A stretch of 35,159 nt of DNA from an uncultured Eubacteriales bacterium. GTDB lineage: Bacteria > Bacillota > Clostridia > Oscillospirales > CAG-272. Shown piece after piece: positions 22,982-31,314 of this stretch. Made by a program: the position numbers and the translations under genes. The notes under the pieces are model-generated. The model saw nothing but the letters and a program-made list of their open reading frames with translations. It did not search any database and was not told the DNA's origin. The stretch covers positions 1 to 35,159 of the forward strand of contig URCP01000022.1 in NCBI GenBank assembly GCA_900546315.1. Direction: 5' to 3'. How positions within the stretch are numbered: position 1 is the first letter of the stretch; every line of letters begins with the position of its first letter.

Positions 22982-25324
22982 ATGATAACAAAGATAATCA
23001 AGCGCGACGGAAGAGAAGCGCCGTTCAATATCGAAAAGATCGCGAAGGCAGTCTTCAAGGCAGCCGAAGCCGCCGGCGGACACGACTACAACACCGCGAT
23101 GGACATCGCCTGCGAGGTCGCGAACCAGCTCGAAAAGAACTGCGGAATTGACTGCAAGCCGACAGTCGAACAGATACAGGACACAGTCGAAAAGGTCCTT
23201 GTGAAGCGCGGTCACGCCCGCACCGCGAAGGAATACATACTCTATCGCGCCGAGCGCACCAGAGTCCGCGAGATGAACTCGAAGCTGATGAAGACCTATG
23301 AGGACCTGACCTTCAAATCCGCGAAGGACTCGGACATCAAGCGCGAGAACGCGAACATAGACGCCGACACCGCTATGGGCACGATGCTCAAATACGGCTC
23401 GGAGGGCGCGAAGCAGTTCTATGAGATGTATGTACTCGACCCGGACCACGCCAAGGCGCATATCGAGGGGGACATACATATACATGATCTGGATTTCCTG
23501 ACCCTCACGACAACTTGCTGTCAGATAGATATCATCAAGCTGTTCAAGGGCGGATTCTCTACCGGTCACGGTTTTCTCAGGGAGCCGAAGGATATCCAGA
23601 GCTACTCGGCGCTTGCCTGCATCGCTATCCAGTCGAACCAGAACGACCAGCACGGCGGTCAGTCGATACCTAACTTCGAGTACGGAATGGCTCCGGGAGT
23701 GACGCTCACCTACGCGAAGCTTTACAGGAAGAACCTTGAGAAGGCTCTCGACATGATGTGCGGCGACGCCGACTCCGAGAAGGACGCGTCTGACATTCTT
23801 GTCGAAGTCAGGGAAAAGACCGGCAAGGAGCCGGCTCTCGCGGAGGACATTATTTTCTCGCGCTCTGTCGAGGACATCATAGCGAAAAAGTACGGCGAGG
23901 AGATCGCAAAGCGCGCGGTAGACGACGTCCGCCGCTATACCGTCAAGGAGACCGAGCGCGCGACCTATCAGGCGATGGAAGCGCTGATACACAACCTCAA
24001 CACGATGCACTCCCGCGCCGGCGCGCAGATACCATTCAGCTCGCTGAACTATGGCATGGACACGAGCGCCGAGGGCAGACTTGTCATGAAGAGCATACTC
24101 ATGGCGACCGACGCCGGGCTTGGAAACGGCGAGACTCCGATCTTCCCGATACAGATCTTCAAGGTCAAGGAGGGCGTGAACTACAACCCCGGCGACCCGA
24201 ACTACGATCTGTTCAAGCTCGCCTGCCGCGTCTCCGCGAAGCGCCTCTTCCCGAACTTCTCGTTCGTCGACGCGCCGTACAATCTGAAGTATTACAAAGA
24301 AGGCCATCCGGAGACCGAAGTCGCCTACATGGGCTGCCGCACCAGAGTAATGGCGAACGTCTACGACCCGACCAAGGAAATAACCTACGGCAGAGGAAAC
24401 CTCTCGTTCACGTCGATCAACCTCCCGAGAATCGGCATCCGCGCGAAGGGCAATGTCGACTGGTTCTTCGAAGAGCTCGACCGCAAGATCGCGCTCGTCA
24501 TCGATCAGCTCCTCGACCGCTTCAAAATACAGGGCGAAAAGACCGTCAGAAACTACCCGTTCCTGATGGGGCAGGGCATCTGGCTTGACTCGGATAAACT
24601 TGGAATCGACGACAAAGTCGGCGAAGTGCTGAAGCACGGAACCCTTACAATCGGCTTCATAGGTCTCGCCGAATGCCTCAAAGCCCTCATCGGCAAGCAC
24701 CACGGCGAATCCGCCGACGCGCAGAACCTCGGACTCGAAATAATCGGTCACATCCGCCGCCGCGCCGACGAAGCCTCCCGCAAACACGGTCTCAACTTCT
24801 CGGTAATAGGCACTCCCGCCGAAGGTCTCTCCGGCAGATTCGTCCGCATAGACAAAAAGAAATACGGAATCATTGAAGGCGTAACCGACCGCGAATACTA
24901 CACCAACTCCTTCCACATCCCTGTGTACTTCCCGATCACGGCGGCGGAAAAGATAAAACTCGAGGCGCCGTATCACGAACTCACCAACGGCGGTCACATC
25001 ACCTATGTAGAACTCGACGGCGACCCCCTCGAAAACCTCGACGCCTTCGAAGCCGTAATCCGCCGCATGAAAGAATCCGGAGTCGGCTACGGCTCAATCA
25101 ACCACCCCGTAGACCGCGACCCCGTCTGCGGCTACACCGGCATAATCGGCAACGAATGCCCACGCTGCCACAGAACCGAAGCCGACGGCAAAGGCAAATT
25201 CGAACGCATCCGCCGCATAACCGGCTACCTCGTCGGCACCCTCGACAGCTTCAACGACGCCAAACTCGCGGAAGTCAGGGACAGAGTCAAACACTCCGTG
25301 GATTCAGGACTCGTGGAGCTGTAA
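22982..25324 (+). CDS. nrdD: Anaerobic (class III) ribonucleoside-triphosphate reductase
   Basis: 780 aa glycyl-radical enzyme that makes deoxyribonucleotides without oxygen. An N-terminal ATP-cone (about 1-95) provides allosteric control, the NrdD catalytic barrel follows, and the glycyl-radical site is G748 in RRITGYLVGT. C-terminal metal cysteines C716, C726 and C729 are visible; the position that would complete a first CxxC pair is D713, which may be a normal variant. AAAGGAG (22966-22972) precedes ATG 22982. The activase gene nrdG is not next to it or elsewhere in the window. From 25007 to 25267, 86 of 87 codons end in C or A. Confidence 0.95.
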   Translation: MITKIIKRDGREAPFNIEKIAKAVFKAAEAAGGHDYNTAMDIACEVANQLEKNCGIDCKPTVEQIQDTVEKVLVKRGHARTAKEYILYRAERTRVREMNSKLMKTYEDLTFKSAKDSDIKRENANIDADTAMGTMLKYGSEGAKQFYEMYVLDPDHAKAHIEGDIHIHDLDFLTLTTTCCQIDIIKLFKGGFSTGHGFLREPKDIQSYSALACIAIQSNQNDQHGGQSIPNFEYGMAPGVTLTYAKLYRKNLEKALDMMCGDADSEKDASDILVEVREKTGKEPALAEDIIFSRSVEDIIAKKYGEEIAKRAVDDVRRYTVKETERATYQAMEALIHNLNTMHSRAGAQIPFSSLNYGMDTSAEGRLVMKSILMATDAGLGNGETPIFPIQIFKVKEGVNYNPGDPNYDLFKLACRVSAKRLFPNFSFVDAPYNLKYYKEGHPETEVAYMGCRTRVMANVYDPTKEITYGRGNLSFTSINLPRIGIRAKGNVDWFFEELDRKIALVIDQLLDRFKIQGEKTVRNYPFLMGQGIWLDSDKLGIDDKVGEVLKHGTLTIGFIGLAECLKALIGKHHGESADAQNLGLEIIGHIRRRADEASRKHGLNFSVIGTPAEGLSGRFVRIDKKKYGIIEGVTDREYYTNSFHIPVYFPITAAEKIKLEAPYHELTNGGHITYVELDGDPLENLDAFEAVIRRMKESGVGYGSINHPVDRDPVCGYTGIIGNECPRCHRTEADGKGKFERIRRITGYLVGTLDSFNDAKLAEVRDRVKHSVDSGLVEL

Positions 25325-25337
25325 ACGCTTGTAAGCC

Positions 25338-25409
25338 GGGGGGGGGGGGGGGGGGGGGGGGGGGCTCGCCCCTCCCCCCCCCCCCCCCCCCCGGCACCCC
25401 CCTCTCCTC
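25338..25409. repeat. G-tract/C-tract palindromic element 4 (between nrdD and pnuC)
   Basis: 27 G (25338-25364), a short CTCGCCCCT centre, 19 C (25374-25392), then a second C-rich block GGCACCCCCCTCTCC. Read on the - strand, the outer block (GGGAGG...GGGGTGCC) matches the G-rich lead of element 2, so it appears to lie in the opposite orientation to element 2. Homopolymer lengths may be inexact. Confidence 0.65.
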
Positions 25410-25428
25410 CCGTAAACTTTATATATTT

Positions 25429-26136
25429 ATGAAAATAAAAACTCTCTTCCGCTCTCTCACAAAATTCGAAATCTCGCTCTGGCTCTCATCTGTCGCTGTC
25501 ATCATCCTCTGCTCCGCTCTCGGCGGAGTGGAGCCGATCTCCACCGCGGCGTCGCTCATCGGTGTCACATCACTCATATTCATCGCCAAAGGCAACGTCG
25601 TCGGACAGATACTCACCGTCGTCTTCAGCGTCTTCTACGGAATAATCTCCTTCGGCTTCCGCTACTACGGCGAAATGATCACCTACCTCTGCATGACCGC
25701 CCCGATGGCTGCCCTCGCCGTCTTCACCTGGCTGAAGCATCCCTCCGACGCCGGAGCGCACGAAGTCGAAGCCGCGAAACTCACAAAGCCCCGCGCCGTC
25801 ATAATGATCGTATTCACCGTCATAGTGACCGGTGCCTTCTGGTTCATTCTCGGATGGCTTGGCGCCGCGAATCTCGTCGTCAGCACTGTCTCGGTCGCCA
25901 CAAGCTTCATCGCGTCATACCTCACATGGTGCCGCAGCCCGTACTACGCGATAGCCTACGCCGCAAACGATATCGTCCTCATAATCCTCTGGACATACGC
26001 CGCCATGAGCGACATCAGCTGTCTCGCCATGACAGGTTGCTTCGCCGCCTTCCTCGCGAACGACATCTACGGCTTCATAAGCTGGAACCGCAGAATGGCG
26101 GCGCAGGAATCGGCACGCGCCGCGAGAAGCGTCTGA
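25429..26136 (+). CDS. pnuC: PnuC-family nicotinamide riboside/vitamin transporter
   Basis: 235 aa membrane protein with about seven helices. Family marks are FGFRYYGEM in the middle and the C-terminal YLTWCRSPYYAIAYAANDIVLIILW segment with Trp, Asn and Asp lining the substrate path. PnuC proteins import nicotinamide riboside by facilitated diffusion; relatives carry thiamine or riboflavin, so the substrate is not certain. The ATG at 25429 matches the family N-terminus, but the 40 bases before it are C- and AT-rich with no ribosome binding site, which is odd. No promoter is visible between nrdD and this gene. Confidence 0.85.
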   Translation: MKIKTLFRSLTKFEISLWLSSVAVIILCSALGGVEPISTAASLIGVTSLIFIAKGNVVGQILTVVFSVFYGIISFGFRYYGEMITYLCMTAPMAALAVFTWLKHPSDAGAHEVEAAKLTKPRAVIMIVFTVIVTGAFWFILGWLGAANLVVSTVSVATSFIASYLTWCRSPYYAIAYAANDIVLIILWTYAAMSDISCLAMTGCFAAFLANDIYGFISWNRRMAAQESARAARSV

Positions 26137-26181
26137 ACGTAAAAAATCGCGCCGTTTGCGGATAACTTTCACTCATTGTAC

Positions 26182-26210
26182 TTGACATCGCGCCGGTTTT
26201 CTGCTATTAT
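26182..26210 (+). promoter_or_regulatory. Promoter of the methyltransferase gene
   Basis: TTGACA (26182-26187), 17 bases, TATTAT (26205-26210), with an extended TGC before the -10. Confidence 0.8.
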
Positions 26211-26227
26211 ATAATTATAAAAATATA

Positions 26228-26280
26228 AAAAGCCGCTTGCCGCGGCTTTTCAAAGGCCAATCGGTTAGCACGGTCTAACC
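26228..26280 (+). promoter_or_regulatory. Structured leader: terminator-like hairpin plus second hairpin
   Basis: A 9-bp perfect stem AAAAGCCGC (26228-26236) / GCGGCTTTT (26242-26250) begins some ten bases after the predicted transcription start. A second perfect stem GGTTAG (26263-26268) / CTAACC (26275-26280) ends about 10 bases before the ribosome binding site GGAGG. Only four T follow the first stem and they are within the arm, so termination would be weak. Confidence 0.55.
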
Positions 26281-26304
26281 ACATGATACGGAGGAAGAGA
26301 AATA

Positions 26305-27099
26305 ATGGAAAAGATAAATCTGACGGGAGTTCCGGAAACCATGCTCCAGACCATATACGCGAGAGCCAAAGAGAGCCGCACCCGCGGCGCCGTACACGAC
26401 GGTATGGCGGAGAAGATTATAGACAGACTCGATTATGACTTCTCGCTCGCCGACAATGACCGCGCGATGCACGACGGGGTCATCGCGCGCACCATCGTCC
26501 TTGACCGGATGACAAAGTCGTGGCTTGATAAAAATCCCGGCGCGGTCATCGTCAATATCGCCTGCGGGCTCGACACAAGGTGCTATCGCGTGAAGGGATT
26601 CTCTCACTGGTACAACCTCGACCTGCCGGAGACAATCGCGGTGCGGGAGAGGATGATGCCGGAGGACGGAGAAATCTCCTGTATTGCCATGTCCGCTATG
26701 GACGACTGGGGAGAATGCGTCAGGGAGACCGGCACGCCGGCGCTCGTCATCATCGAGGGGCTCACCATGTATCTCACCGAGCCGGACGTGAAGAGGATCT
26801 TTGATGTTATCGCCCGCAGGTTCGGGAAGGCGACCGTTTTCGTTGAGACGATGAACCCGCTTGTCGCCAAAAGGTTCAAGGAAAAGTCAATAGAGGGCAG
26901 CCACGCGAAATTCACGTGGGGTGTGAAGAACGGAAAGGTTCTCGCCGGGATGCTCAATGGATTCAGGTTTGCGGAGGAGCACAGCCTGACCGAGGGAATG
27001 GCGGAATTCGCTCCGATCTACAGGTTACTCGAAAAGCTGCCCGCGGTGCGGAATATCTCGAACAAGCTCATTGTTCTCGAGGGCGGCTTTTCGCGGTAA
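26305..27099 (+). CDS. Class I SAM-dependent methyltransferase, LCMT/TcmP-like
   Basis: 264 aa methyltransferase of the leucine carboxyl methyltransferase-like family (polyketide methyltransferase TcmP relatives). The SAM-binding glycine loop is NIACGLDTRCYR (84-95), the acidic ribose-binding position lies in YNLDLPE, and EGLTMYL is typical of the family. The substrate is unknown; members methylate carboxyl groups of small molecules or proteins. GGAGG lies 10 bases upstream of the ATG. It is a single-gene unit with its own promoter and meets the next gene end to end (7-base gap). Confidence 0.85.
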   Translation: MEKINLTGVPETMLQTIYARAKESRTRGAVHDGMAEKIIDRLDYDFSLADNDRAMHDGVIARTIVLDRMTKSWLDKNPGAVIVNIACGLDTRCYRVKGFSHWYNLDLPETIAVRERMMPEDGEISCIAMSAMDDWGECVRETGTPALVIIEGLTMYLTEPDVKRIFDVIARRFGKATVFVETMNPLVAKRFKEKSIEGSHAKFTWGVKNGKVLAGMLNGFRFAEEHSLTEGMAEFAPIYRLLEKLPAVRNISNKLIVLEGGFSR

Positions 27100-27106
27100 C
27101 TCAGAT

Positions 27107-27583
27107 TTACCGCTCCTGTATCTCTTTGCCGGTGAGATGTTCGATCTCTATCTCGAAGACCTGCGCGGCGGCTCCGGCGTGCGCGATTTCCTCGCTGATG
27201 GTCTGCTCGTCCGGGTAGTATTTCGCCGCCAGTCTTCTCAGCAGCTCTGCCGCCGCCGACATGTCTTCCACAATGTGACACCTGCCGAACACGACGGCAC
27301 TCTGCACATACGGCACCCACGGGAGATCCTTTATGGTTTCGTTTCCGTAGACTGTGAAGCACACCTTGTCGCAGGCTTTTATCGAATCGAACTTGTGACC
27401 CGCGCGCGCACCGTGAAAGCAGATTTTTTTCGCGGCGGCGTCATAGAGATAATTTATCGGGACCGCGTACGGATATCCGTCGTCTCCGTTGACCGCGAGG
27501 ACGCCTCGGCGGCTTTTTTGCAGAAGCGCTTCCGCCGCTTCCGCGCTGATTTCTTTCTTACTTCTTCTGATTTTTCTGAACAT
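27107..27583 (-). CDS. Pyridoxamine 5'-phosphate oxidase-fold protein (NimA-like)
   Basis: 158 aa split-barrel flavin-binding protein. The pattern GVLAVNGDDGYPYAVPINYLYD, then ICFHGARAGHKFDSI and KVCFTVYG matches the FMN-binding PNPOx-like family that includes 5-nitroimidazole reductases (Nim). Whether it confers resistance cannot be told from sequence. It lies 27 bases after an AraC-type regulator on the same strand, so it is probably co-transcribed with it. An AAGGT site precedes the ATG. Confidence 0.85.
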   Translation of the reverse strand: MFRKIRRSKKEISAEAAEALLQKSRRGVLAVNGDDGYPYAVPINYLYDAAAKKICFHGARAGHKFDSIKACDKVCFTVYGNETIKDLPWVPYVQSAVVFGRCHIVEDMSAAAELLRRLAAKYYPDEQTISEEIAHAGAAAQVFEIEIEHLTGKEIQER

Positions 27584-27610
27584 GATTATTTTACCTTGAT
27601 TAAAAAAGAA

Positions 27611-28348
27611 TTATTCCGGTTTTGCTTTTCGCCACTTGGTCGGCGTCATTCCGAAGCGTTCGCCGAACATCGCCGAGAACTGGACGCTGTTCGAGAAGCC
27701 GCACAGCCTCGCGATTTCGGTGCAGTTGTAGTCGGTGTTCATGAGCATTCCAGCGGCGTGCCTCAGGCGGCATTCCACCTGATATTTCTTCGGCGACATT
27801 CCGTATTTTTTCTTGAACGTGTGACGGAAATAGTCATAGCTGTAGTTTCCCGTCCGCGCGAGTGAGATGAGGTCTATATTCTCCATGAAATGCGTCTTGA
27901 TATATACCGCCGCCTTTTCGGTATAAACGGCCGTCTCGCCATAGTCGTTCAGCCGCAGGACATTCAGTATCAGCTCCCGGAGCGCGATGAGCGACAGTTC
28001 CGACGAATATCTGTCTGCCGAGCTGTGCTCGTAAAATACCTTTTCGCAGATGGCACCGAGTCTCCCGTCTCCATCATCGGCGATGATGTCCGGAAGATCA
28101 CTGTCGCAGGAAAAAACTGTGAAGAAGACTATTCCGTTCTCGTCGTGTCTCTCACTGTGTCTTGTGTGCGGGCGGATCAGCGTGTACCTGCCGGGTTTTA
28201 TTTCATATTTTTCGTCCTTCAGGGTGAGTTCTCCGTGACAGCTGATGTAATAGACAAACTCATACCATTTGTGCGCGTCCTCGGGTACAACAGTTCTGGC
28301 GGCGCGTCCATCACGGTTTATCATGTATGTTATGATTCCATCTGGCAT
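27611..28348 (-). CDS. AraC-family transcriptional regulator
   Basis: 245 aa. The N-terminal cupin-like sensing domain (about 10-95) carries the usual P-x-R-Y-T-L-I-R-P-H-T-x-H segment. The C-terminal AraC domain (about 145-245) has two helix-turn-helix motifs, ending in IARLCGFSNSVQFSAMFGERFGMTPTKWR. It is divergent from a solute-binding lipoprotein gene and has its own - strand promoter. It may sense a sugar and control that gene. GGGAG lies about 10 bases upstream of the ATG. Confidence 0.9.
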   Translation of the reverse strand: MPDGIITYMINRDGRAARTVVPEDAHKWYEFVYYISCHGELTLKDEKYEIKPGRYTLIRPHTRHSERHDENGIVFFTVFSCDSDLPDIIADDGDGRLGAICEKVFYEHSSADRYSSELSLIALRELILNVLRLNDYGETAVYTEKAAVYIKTHFMENIDLISLARTGNYSYDYFRHTFKKKYGMSPKKYQVECRLRHAAGMLMNTDYNCTEIARLCGFSNSVQFSAMFGERFGMTPTKWRKAKPE

Positions 28349-28369
28349 CTGTTATCATCTCCCGTAACC

Positions 28370-28398
28370 ATTATATCACATATAACGGTATAAATCAA
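28370..28398 (-). promoter_or_regulatory. Promoter of the AraC/PNPOx operon with dyad over the -10
   Basis: On the - strand: TTGATT (28398-28393), 17 bases, TATAAT (28375-28370), extended by TGA. A dyad ACCaTTATAT-cac-ATATAAcGGT (28367-28389) covers the -10 and could be an operator. A 14-base perfect palindrome (28402-28415) lies just outside. Confidence 0.75.
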
Positions 28399-28452
28399 GC
28401 CATTTTATATAAAATATTGTTCCAATTTGTTATATTAACCTCCCGGGCTTTA

Positions 28453-28461
28453 TGTTATAAT
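28453..28461 (+). promoter_or_regulatory. Extended -10 promoter of the solute-binding protein gene
   Basis: TGTTATAAT at 28453-28461 with no recognisable -35 (TATTAA at the 17-base position), consistent with an activator-dependent promoter. It lies 35 bases before the preferred start codon. Confidence 0.6.
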
Positions 28462-28495
28462 GGTTGTACCGAATCACGGAAAGGAACATATAGCA

Positions 28496-29944
28496 ATGAA
28501 ACACACAAAAGCATCTGTGCTTATTCTCGCTCTTATAATGGGTCTTGTCTCCTGCGGACAGACATCCGGCGGGGATGATCAGCCGTCGAACGCGTCGACT
28601 GACGACACAACGCCCGAGGTGACCACCGCGCTCATCGAGAACTTTGAAAGGCGCGATTTTTCCGGTATGACCTACACCGTCATGGCGCGGCCGGTGAACA
28701 AGGCGGATATCAATCAGATAGCCCCGGAATCCATGAACGGCGAGGTCGTCAACGACGCGATCTACAAACGGAATCTCGCTGTTTCCGAATACTTCGGCGC
28801 TGATATCGAGTGGCGCGAGTGCGCGGAAGCCGATTATATCGCAACTTTTTCAAATACGGTGCTTGCCGGGGATGATGAGTTCCAGTTCGCGGCTGTTCAC
28901 GTCACACAGTCCGGCGGGCTCGCGAAGCGCGGGGTACTCACCGACCTTAACAAGATTCCGTATCTCGACATGACAAAGCCGTGGTGGAATCAGGCGGCGC
29001 GCGAGAATCTGACAGTCAAGGGAAAAACCTTCATCGGCCAGAACGATATACCGACCTACATGGTGATCTGCTCGAACCATGTCATGTACTTCAACAAGAC
29101 GATAGCCGAAAAATATCAAATACCGGACATTTACGCGCTCATACGTGAGGGGAAATGGACACTCGATAAGCTCGCTGAATTCGCGATGCCGGTAACGAGC
29201 GACCTTAACGGCGACAATAATATGGATGAGAATGATCTCTGGGGCTTCATAACGACAAGCGGATCGACGAGCATTTTCCTCCCGTCCTGCGACCAGCCGA
29301 TAATGAAGACCGGAGATGACGGAATCCCGACCCTCGCGCTGAACACGCCGAAGATGGTGACCATCATCGAGAAGCTGTACAAGCTCTGCATAGAGAGCGG
29401 GGACACGCTTTTTGCAGGCATAGACAAGGAGCTTGATTTCTGCAAGCTGTTCACGGAGGGACACAGTCTCTTCTATAACGGCTATGTCGCCGATATGAAT
29501 ATCATGCGTGATATGAAGGATGAGTACGGTCTTATCCCGGCGCCGAAATTTGACGAGGCTCAGGAGAACTATCGTACGCTGATACAGGGCAGTTCAGACC
29601 TTGTGGTTATTCCGGCGAGCCTTCCGGAGGAAAAGTACGAGTTTGTCGGACTTATGACAGAGGCGCTCGCGGCTCTGAGCTATACGGATGTCCGTCCCGC
29701 CATCTATGAGGACGCGCTCAAGGGCAAGTATATGCGCGACACCGATTCCCAGGAGATGCTTGACCTTGTAACCAGAAACATAGTCATCGACTTCGGAATG
29801 GTGAACAACGTAGGGTTCGCTTTCCCGATCTGGAACATACTCGAGTCGAAGTCGTCAGATTTCGCCTCGTGGTACGCAAAGCGCGAAGCTCAGGCAATAT
29901 CCGAGAATAAGAAGATTATTGCGCTGCTGACCGGGGAAGAATAA
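28496..29944 (+). CDS. Extracellular solute-binding lipoprotein (ABC sugar importer type)
   Basis: 482 aa. The signal peptide ends in the lipobox LVSC, followed by a low-complexity linker rich in Ser, Thr and Asp. The mature part resembles family 1 extracellular solute-binding proteins that deliver oligosaccharides; the substrate is unknown. ATG 28496 is preferred, with GGAAAGGA (28478-28485) upstream; the ATG at 28460 overlaps the -10 element. No permease or ATPase gene is adjacent. A bidirectional terminator follows at 30106-30142. It is paralogous to the protein at 33236-34669 (shared EGKWTLD/DGKWTLD, LPAPKFDE/LPLPKYDE and YxDV blocks). Confidence 0.88.
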   Translation: MKHTKASVLILALIMGLVSCGQTSGGDDQPSNASTDDTTPEVTTALIENFERRDFSGMTYTVMARPVNKADINQIAPESMNGEVVNDAIYKRNLAVSEYFGADIEWRECAEADYIATFSNTVLAGDDEFQFAAVHVTQSGGLAKRGVLTDLNKIPYLDMTKPWWNQAARENLTVKGKTFIGQNDIPTYMVICSNHVMYFNKTIAEKYQIPDIYALIREGKWTLDKLAEFAMPVTSDLNGDNNMDENDLWGFITTSGSTSIFLPSCDQPIMKTGDDGIPTLALNTPKMVTIIEKLYKLCIESGDTLFAGIDKELDFCKLFTEGHSLFYNGYVADMNIMRDMKDEYGLIPAPKFDEAQENYRTLIQGSSDLVVIPASLPEEKYEFVGLMTEALAALSYTDVRPAIYEDALKGKYMRDTDSQEMLDLVTRNIVIDFGMVNNVGFAFPIWNILESKSSDFASWYAKREAQAISENKKIIALLTGEE

Positions 29945-30105
29945 TATTGCGCTCGGAAGCTTTACCCGGTGCTTTTAACGGTCAGCTCTTTGGCAACTCC
30001 TGTCGGGAAAATTATAAATTCGGAAATTGCAATAGCAAGATGCAGCGGTTTTCCGGAATTTAAGACAATTTTCCGCGAAAACCTGAATAAATCAGTGTAT
30101 CCCGG
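29945..30105. other. AT-rich non-coding stretch after the solute-binding protein gene
   Basis: 161 bases of lower GC than the surroundings, with a short stretch on the - strand that reads without a stop (positions about 29968-30060). I do not trust it as a gene: it lacks a start with a ribosome binding site and runs through the terminator. It could be a remnant of a repeat or mobile element. Confidence 0.35.
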
Positions 30106-30142
30106 AAAAAAACCGCTTGTCAGACCGATAAGCGGTTTTTTT
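30106..30142. terminator. Bidirectional intrinsic terminator
   Basis: A perfect 13-bp stem of seven A plus CCGCTT (30106-30118) pairs with AAGCGG plus seven T (30130-30142), 11-base loop. It works on both strands and lies between convergent genes, the solute-binding protein (+) and the glycoside hydrolase (-). Confidence 0.92.
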
Positions 30143-30145
30143 GAC

Positions 30146-31261
30146 TCATTTTCCGAACAGCTTCTTGTCGAGCCCCGATTTGAATCTCGCGTCGGCTTTC
30201 TCATTGTAGCGCTTTATCAGCTCGATCTCCTTCGGGTCGTAGGGTCTGAGGCTCGGGCGGAACAGATCGTGCTGCCACTTTGTGATGTCGTAATCCTTTC
30301 CGCCGCTCTTCTCAATCGTCGCCCAGATGCTCTCCCAGGGCTCGTAGGTCTGGTACTTTCCGGCGACAAAGCCCCAGTTATAGCTGCCGATCTTCTCAAG
30401 ATAGAGCAGCGGATAGGTCTCATAGACCGTGTTGTTGAATATCCTGTGCAGCCACTCGGTGGCGAAGAGCGGTCGGTCTGTAAGCTTCAGCTGCTCGATC
30501 AGGTCGATGTTTCCGACATAACTTCCGTAGTTGTGGAAGCTGATTACATCCGAGAGCTCGAGCGCGCGCTGTTCAGCCTCGCTTTTCGCGTGACCGCCGG
30601 TCATTCCGGTCCACACGTCGGCGCAGAGCGGCTGGTCAGGAGAGATGGTCCATGCGATCTCAAAGAACTTCTCCATGTGCGGCACACACTTCGCGCCGCG
30701 TCCGTTGCCCGGCTCGTTGAAGATATTCCAGACGATGACCCGTGGGTCGTGAGCGTAGGTCGTGATGATCTCGCGGACGAATTCCTGGTATTTAAGCGCC
30801 GTGTCGGGGTCGTCGAGGATATGCCAGCGCTCGTCGTAGCCATCGTAGGCGCGGTGCGGAGACGCCTTGCGTCCGCCGTGGTAGCCGATGTCATAGCTCT
30901 GCGGACCCATAACCGGCGGTTTGTAGAGCGACTTCGGAACCGAGCAGTCGTTCGCGAGCACTATCATCGCCGTGATTCCGTGCTCATACATGCAGGCGAG
31001 ATATCGGTCGAGGCGTTTCATGAAGCCGTCGTGCTCCTTGTCCCAGACCTCGAACTCGAGAATCAGTCTGAATGAGTTGAAGCCGATTGACTCGGCGAGC
31101 TCAATCTCGCGCTTTGTCGTCTCGAAGCGCTCCTCAAAGCCGAACTCCTGCCACTGGTCTATCCGGTTCGCGCAGTCGCTCGACATGAAGTTGCATCCGC
31201 GTATCCAAGGGCGTTTGTTGTACCAGCTCCATGCCGCCTCTTTTGTCCATAGTCCGTTCAT
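30146..31261 (-). CDS. Cytoplasmic clan-A glycoside hydrolase (GH5/GH39-like)
   Basis: 371 aa (beta/alpha)8-barrel hydrolase. The acid/base Glu183 lies in VWNIFNEPGN and the likely nucleophile Glu269 in FATEWL, the clan-A arrangement. Further marks are the early N-terminal RGCNFM and the late YNWGFVAGKYQT region. No signal peptide is present, so it would act on oligosaccharides already imported. Family and substrate cannot be fixed by eye. It starts 53 bases after an AraC-type gene on the same strand, with AAAGGA about 12 bases before the ATG, so the two form one operon. Confidence 0.86.
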   Translation of the reverse strand: MNGLWTKEAAWSWYNKRPWIRGCNFMSSDCANRIDQWQEFGFEERFETTKREIELAESIGFNSFRLILEFEVWDKEHDGFMKRLDRYLACMYEHGITAMIVLANDCSVPKSLYKPPVMGPQSYDIGYHGGRKASPHRAYDGYDERWHILDDPDTALKYQEFVREIITTYAHDPRVIVWNIFNEPGNGRGAKCVPHMEKFFEIAWTISPDQPLCADVWTGMTGGHAKSEAEQRALELSDVISFHNYGSYVGNIDLIEQLKLTDRPLFATEWLHRIFNNTVYETYPLLYLEKIGSYNWGFVAGKYQTYEPWESIWATIEKSGGKDYDITKWQHDLFRPSLRPYDPKEIELIKRYNEKADARFKSGLDKKLFGK

Positions 31262-31314
31262 TTTTATACCTGTTCCTTTCGTACAGACTTACAGTTTTGT
31301 CTGATAATTTATTT

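Noticed and set aside
22961..24997. 678-codon open frame on the - strand across nrdD
   Set aside because: Antisense shadow of a clear nrdD; low-complexity Val/Arg/Asp-rich translation produced by high-GC codon bias.
25127..25168. Defective metal site in NrdD (Asp at the first Cys position)
   Set aside because: Similar DPVCG sequences are, from memory, common in this NrdD type, so it is probably a normal variant.
29962..30204. 80-codon - strand open frame after the solute-binding protein gene
   Set aside because: Runs through the bidirectional terminator and into the 3' end of the glycoside hydrolase gene in another frame; no ribosome binding site.
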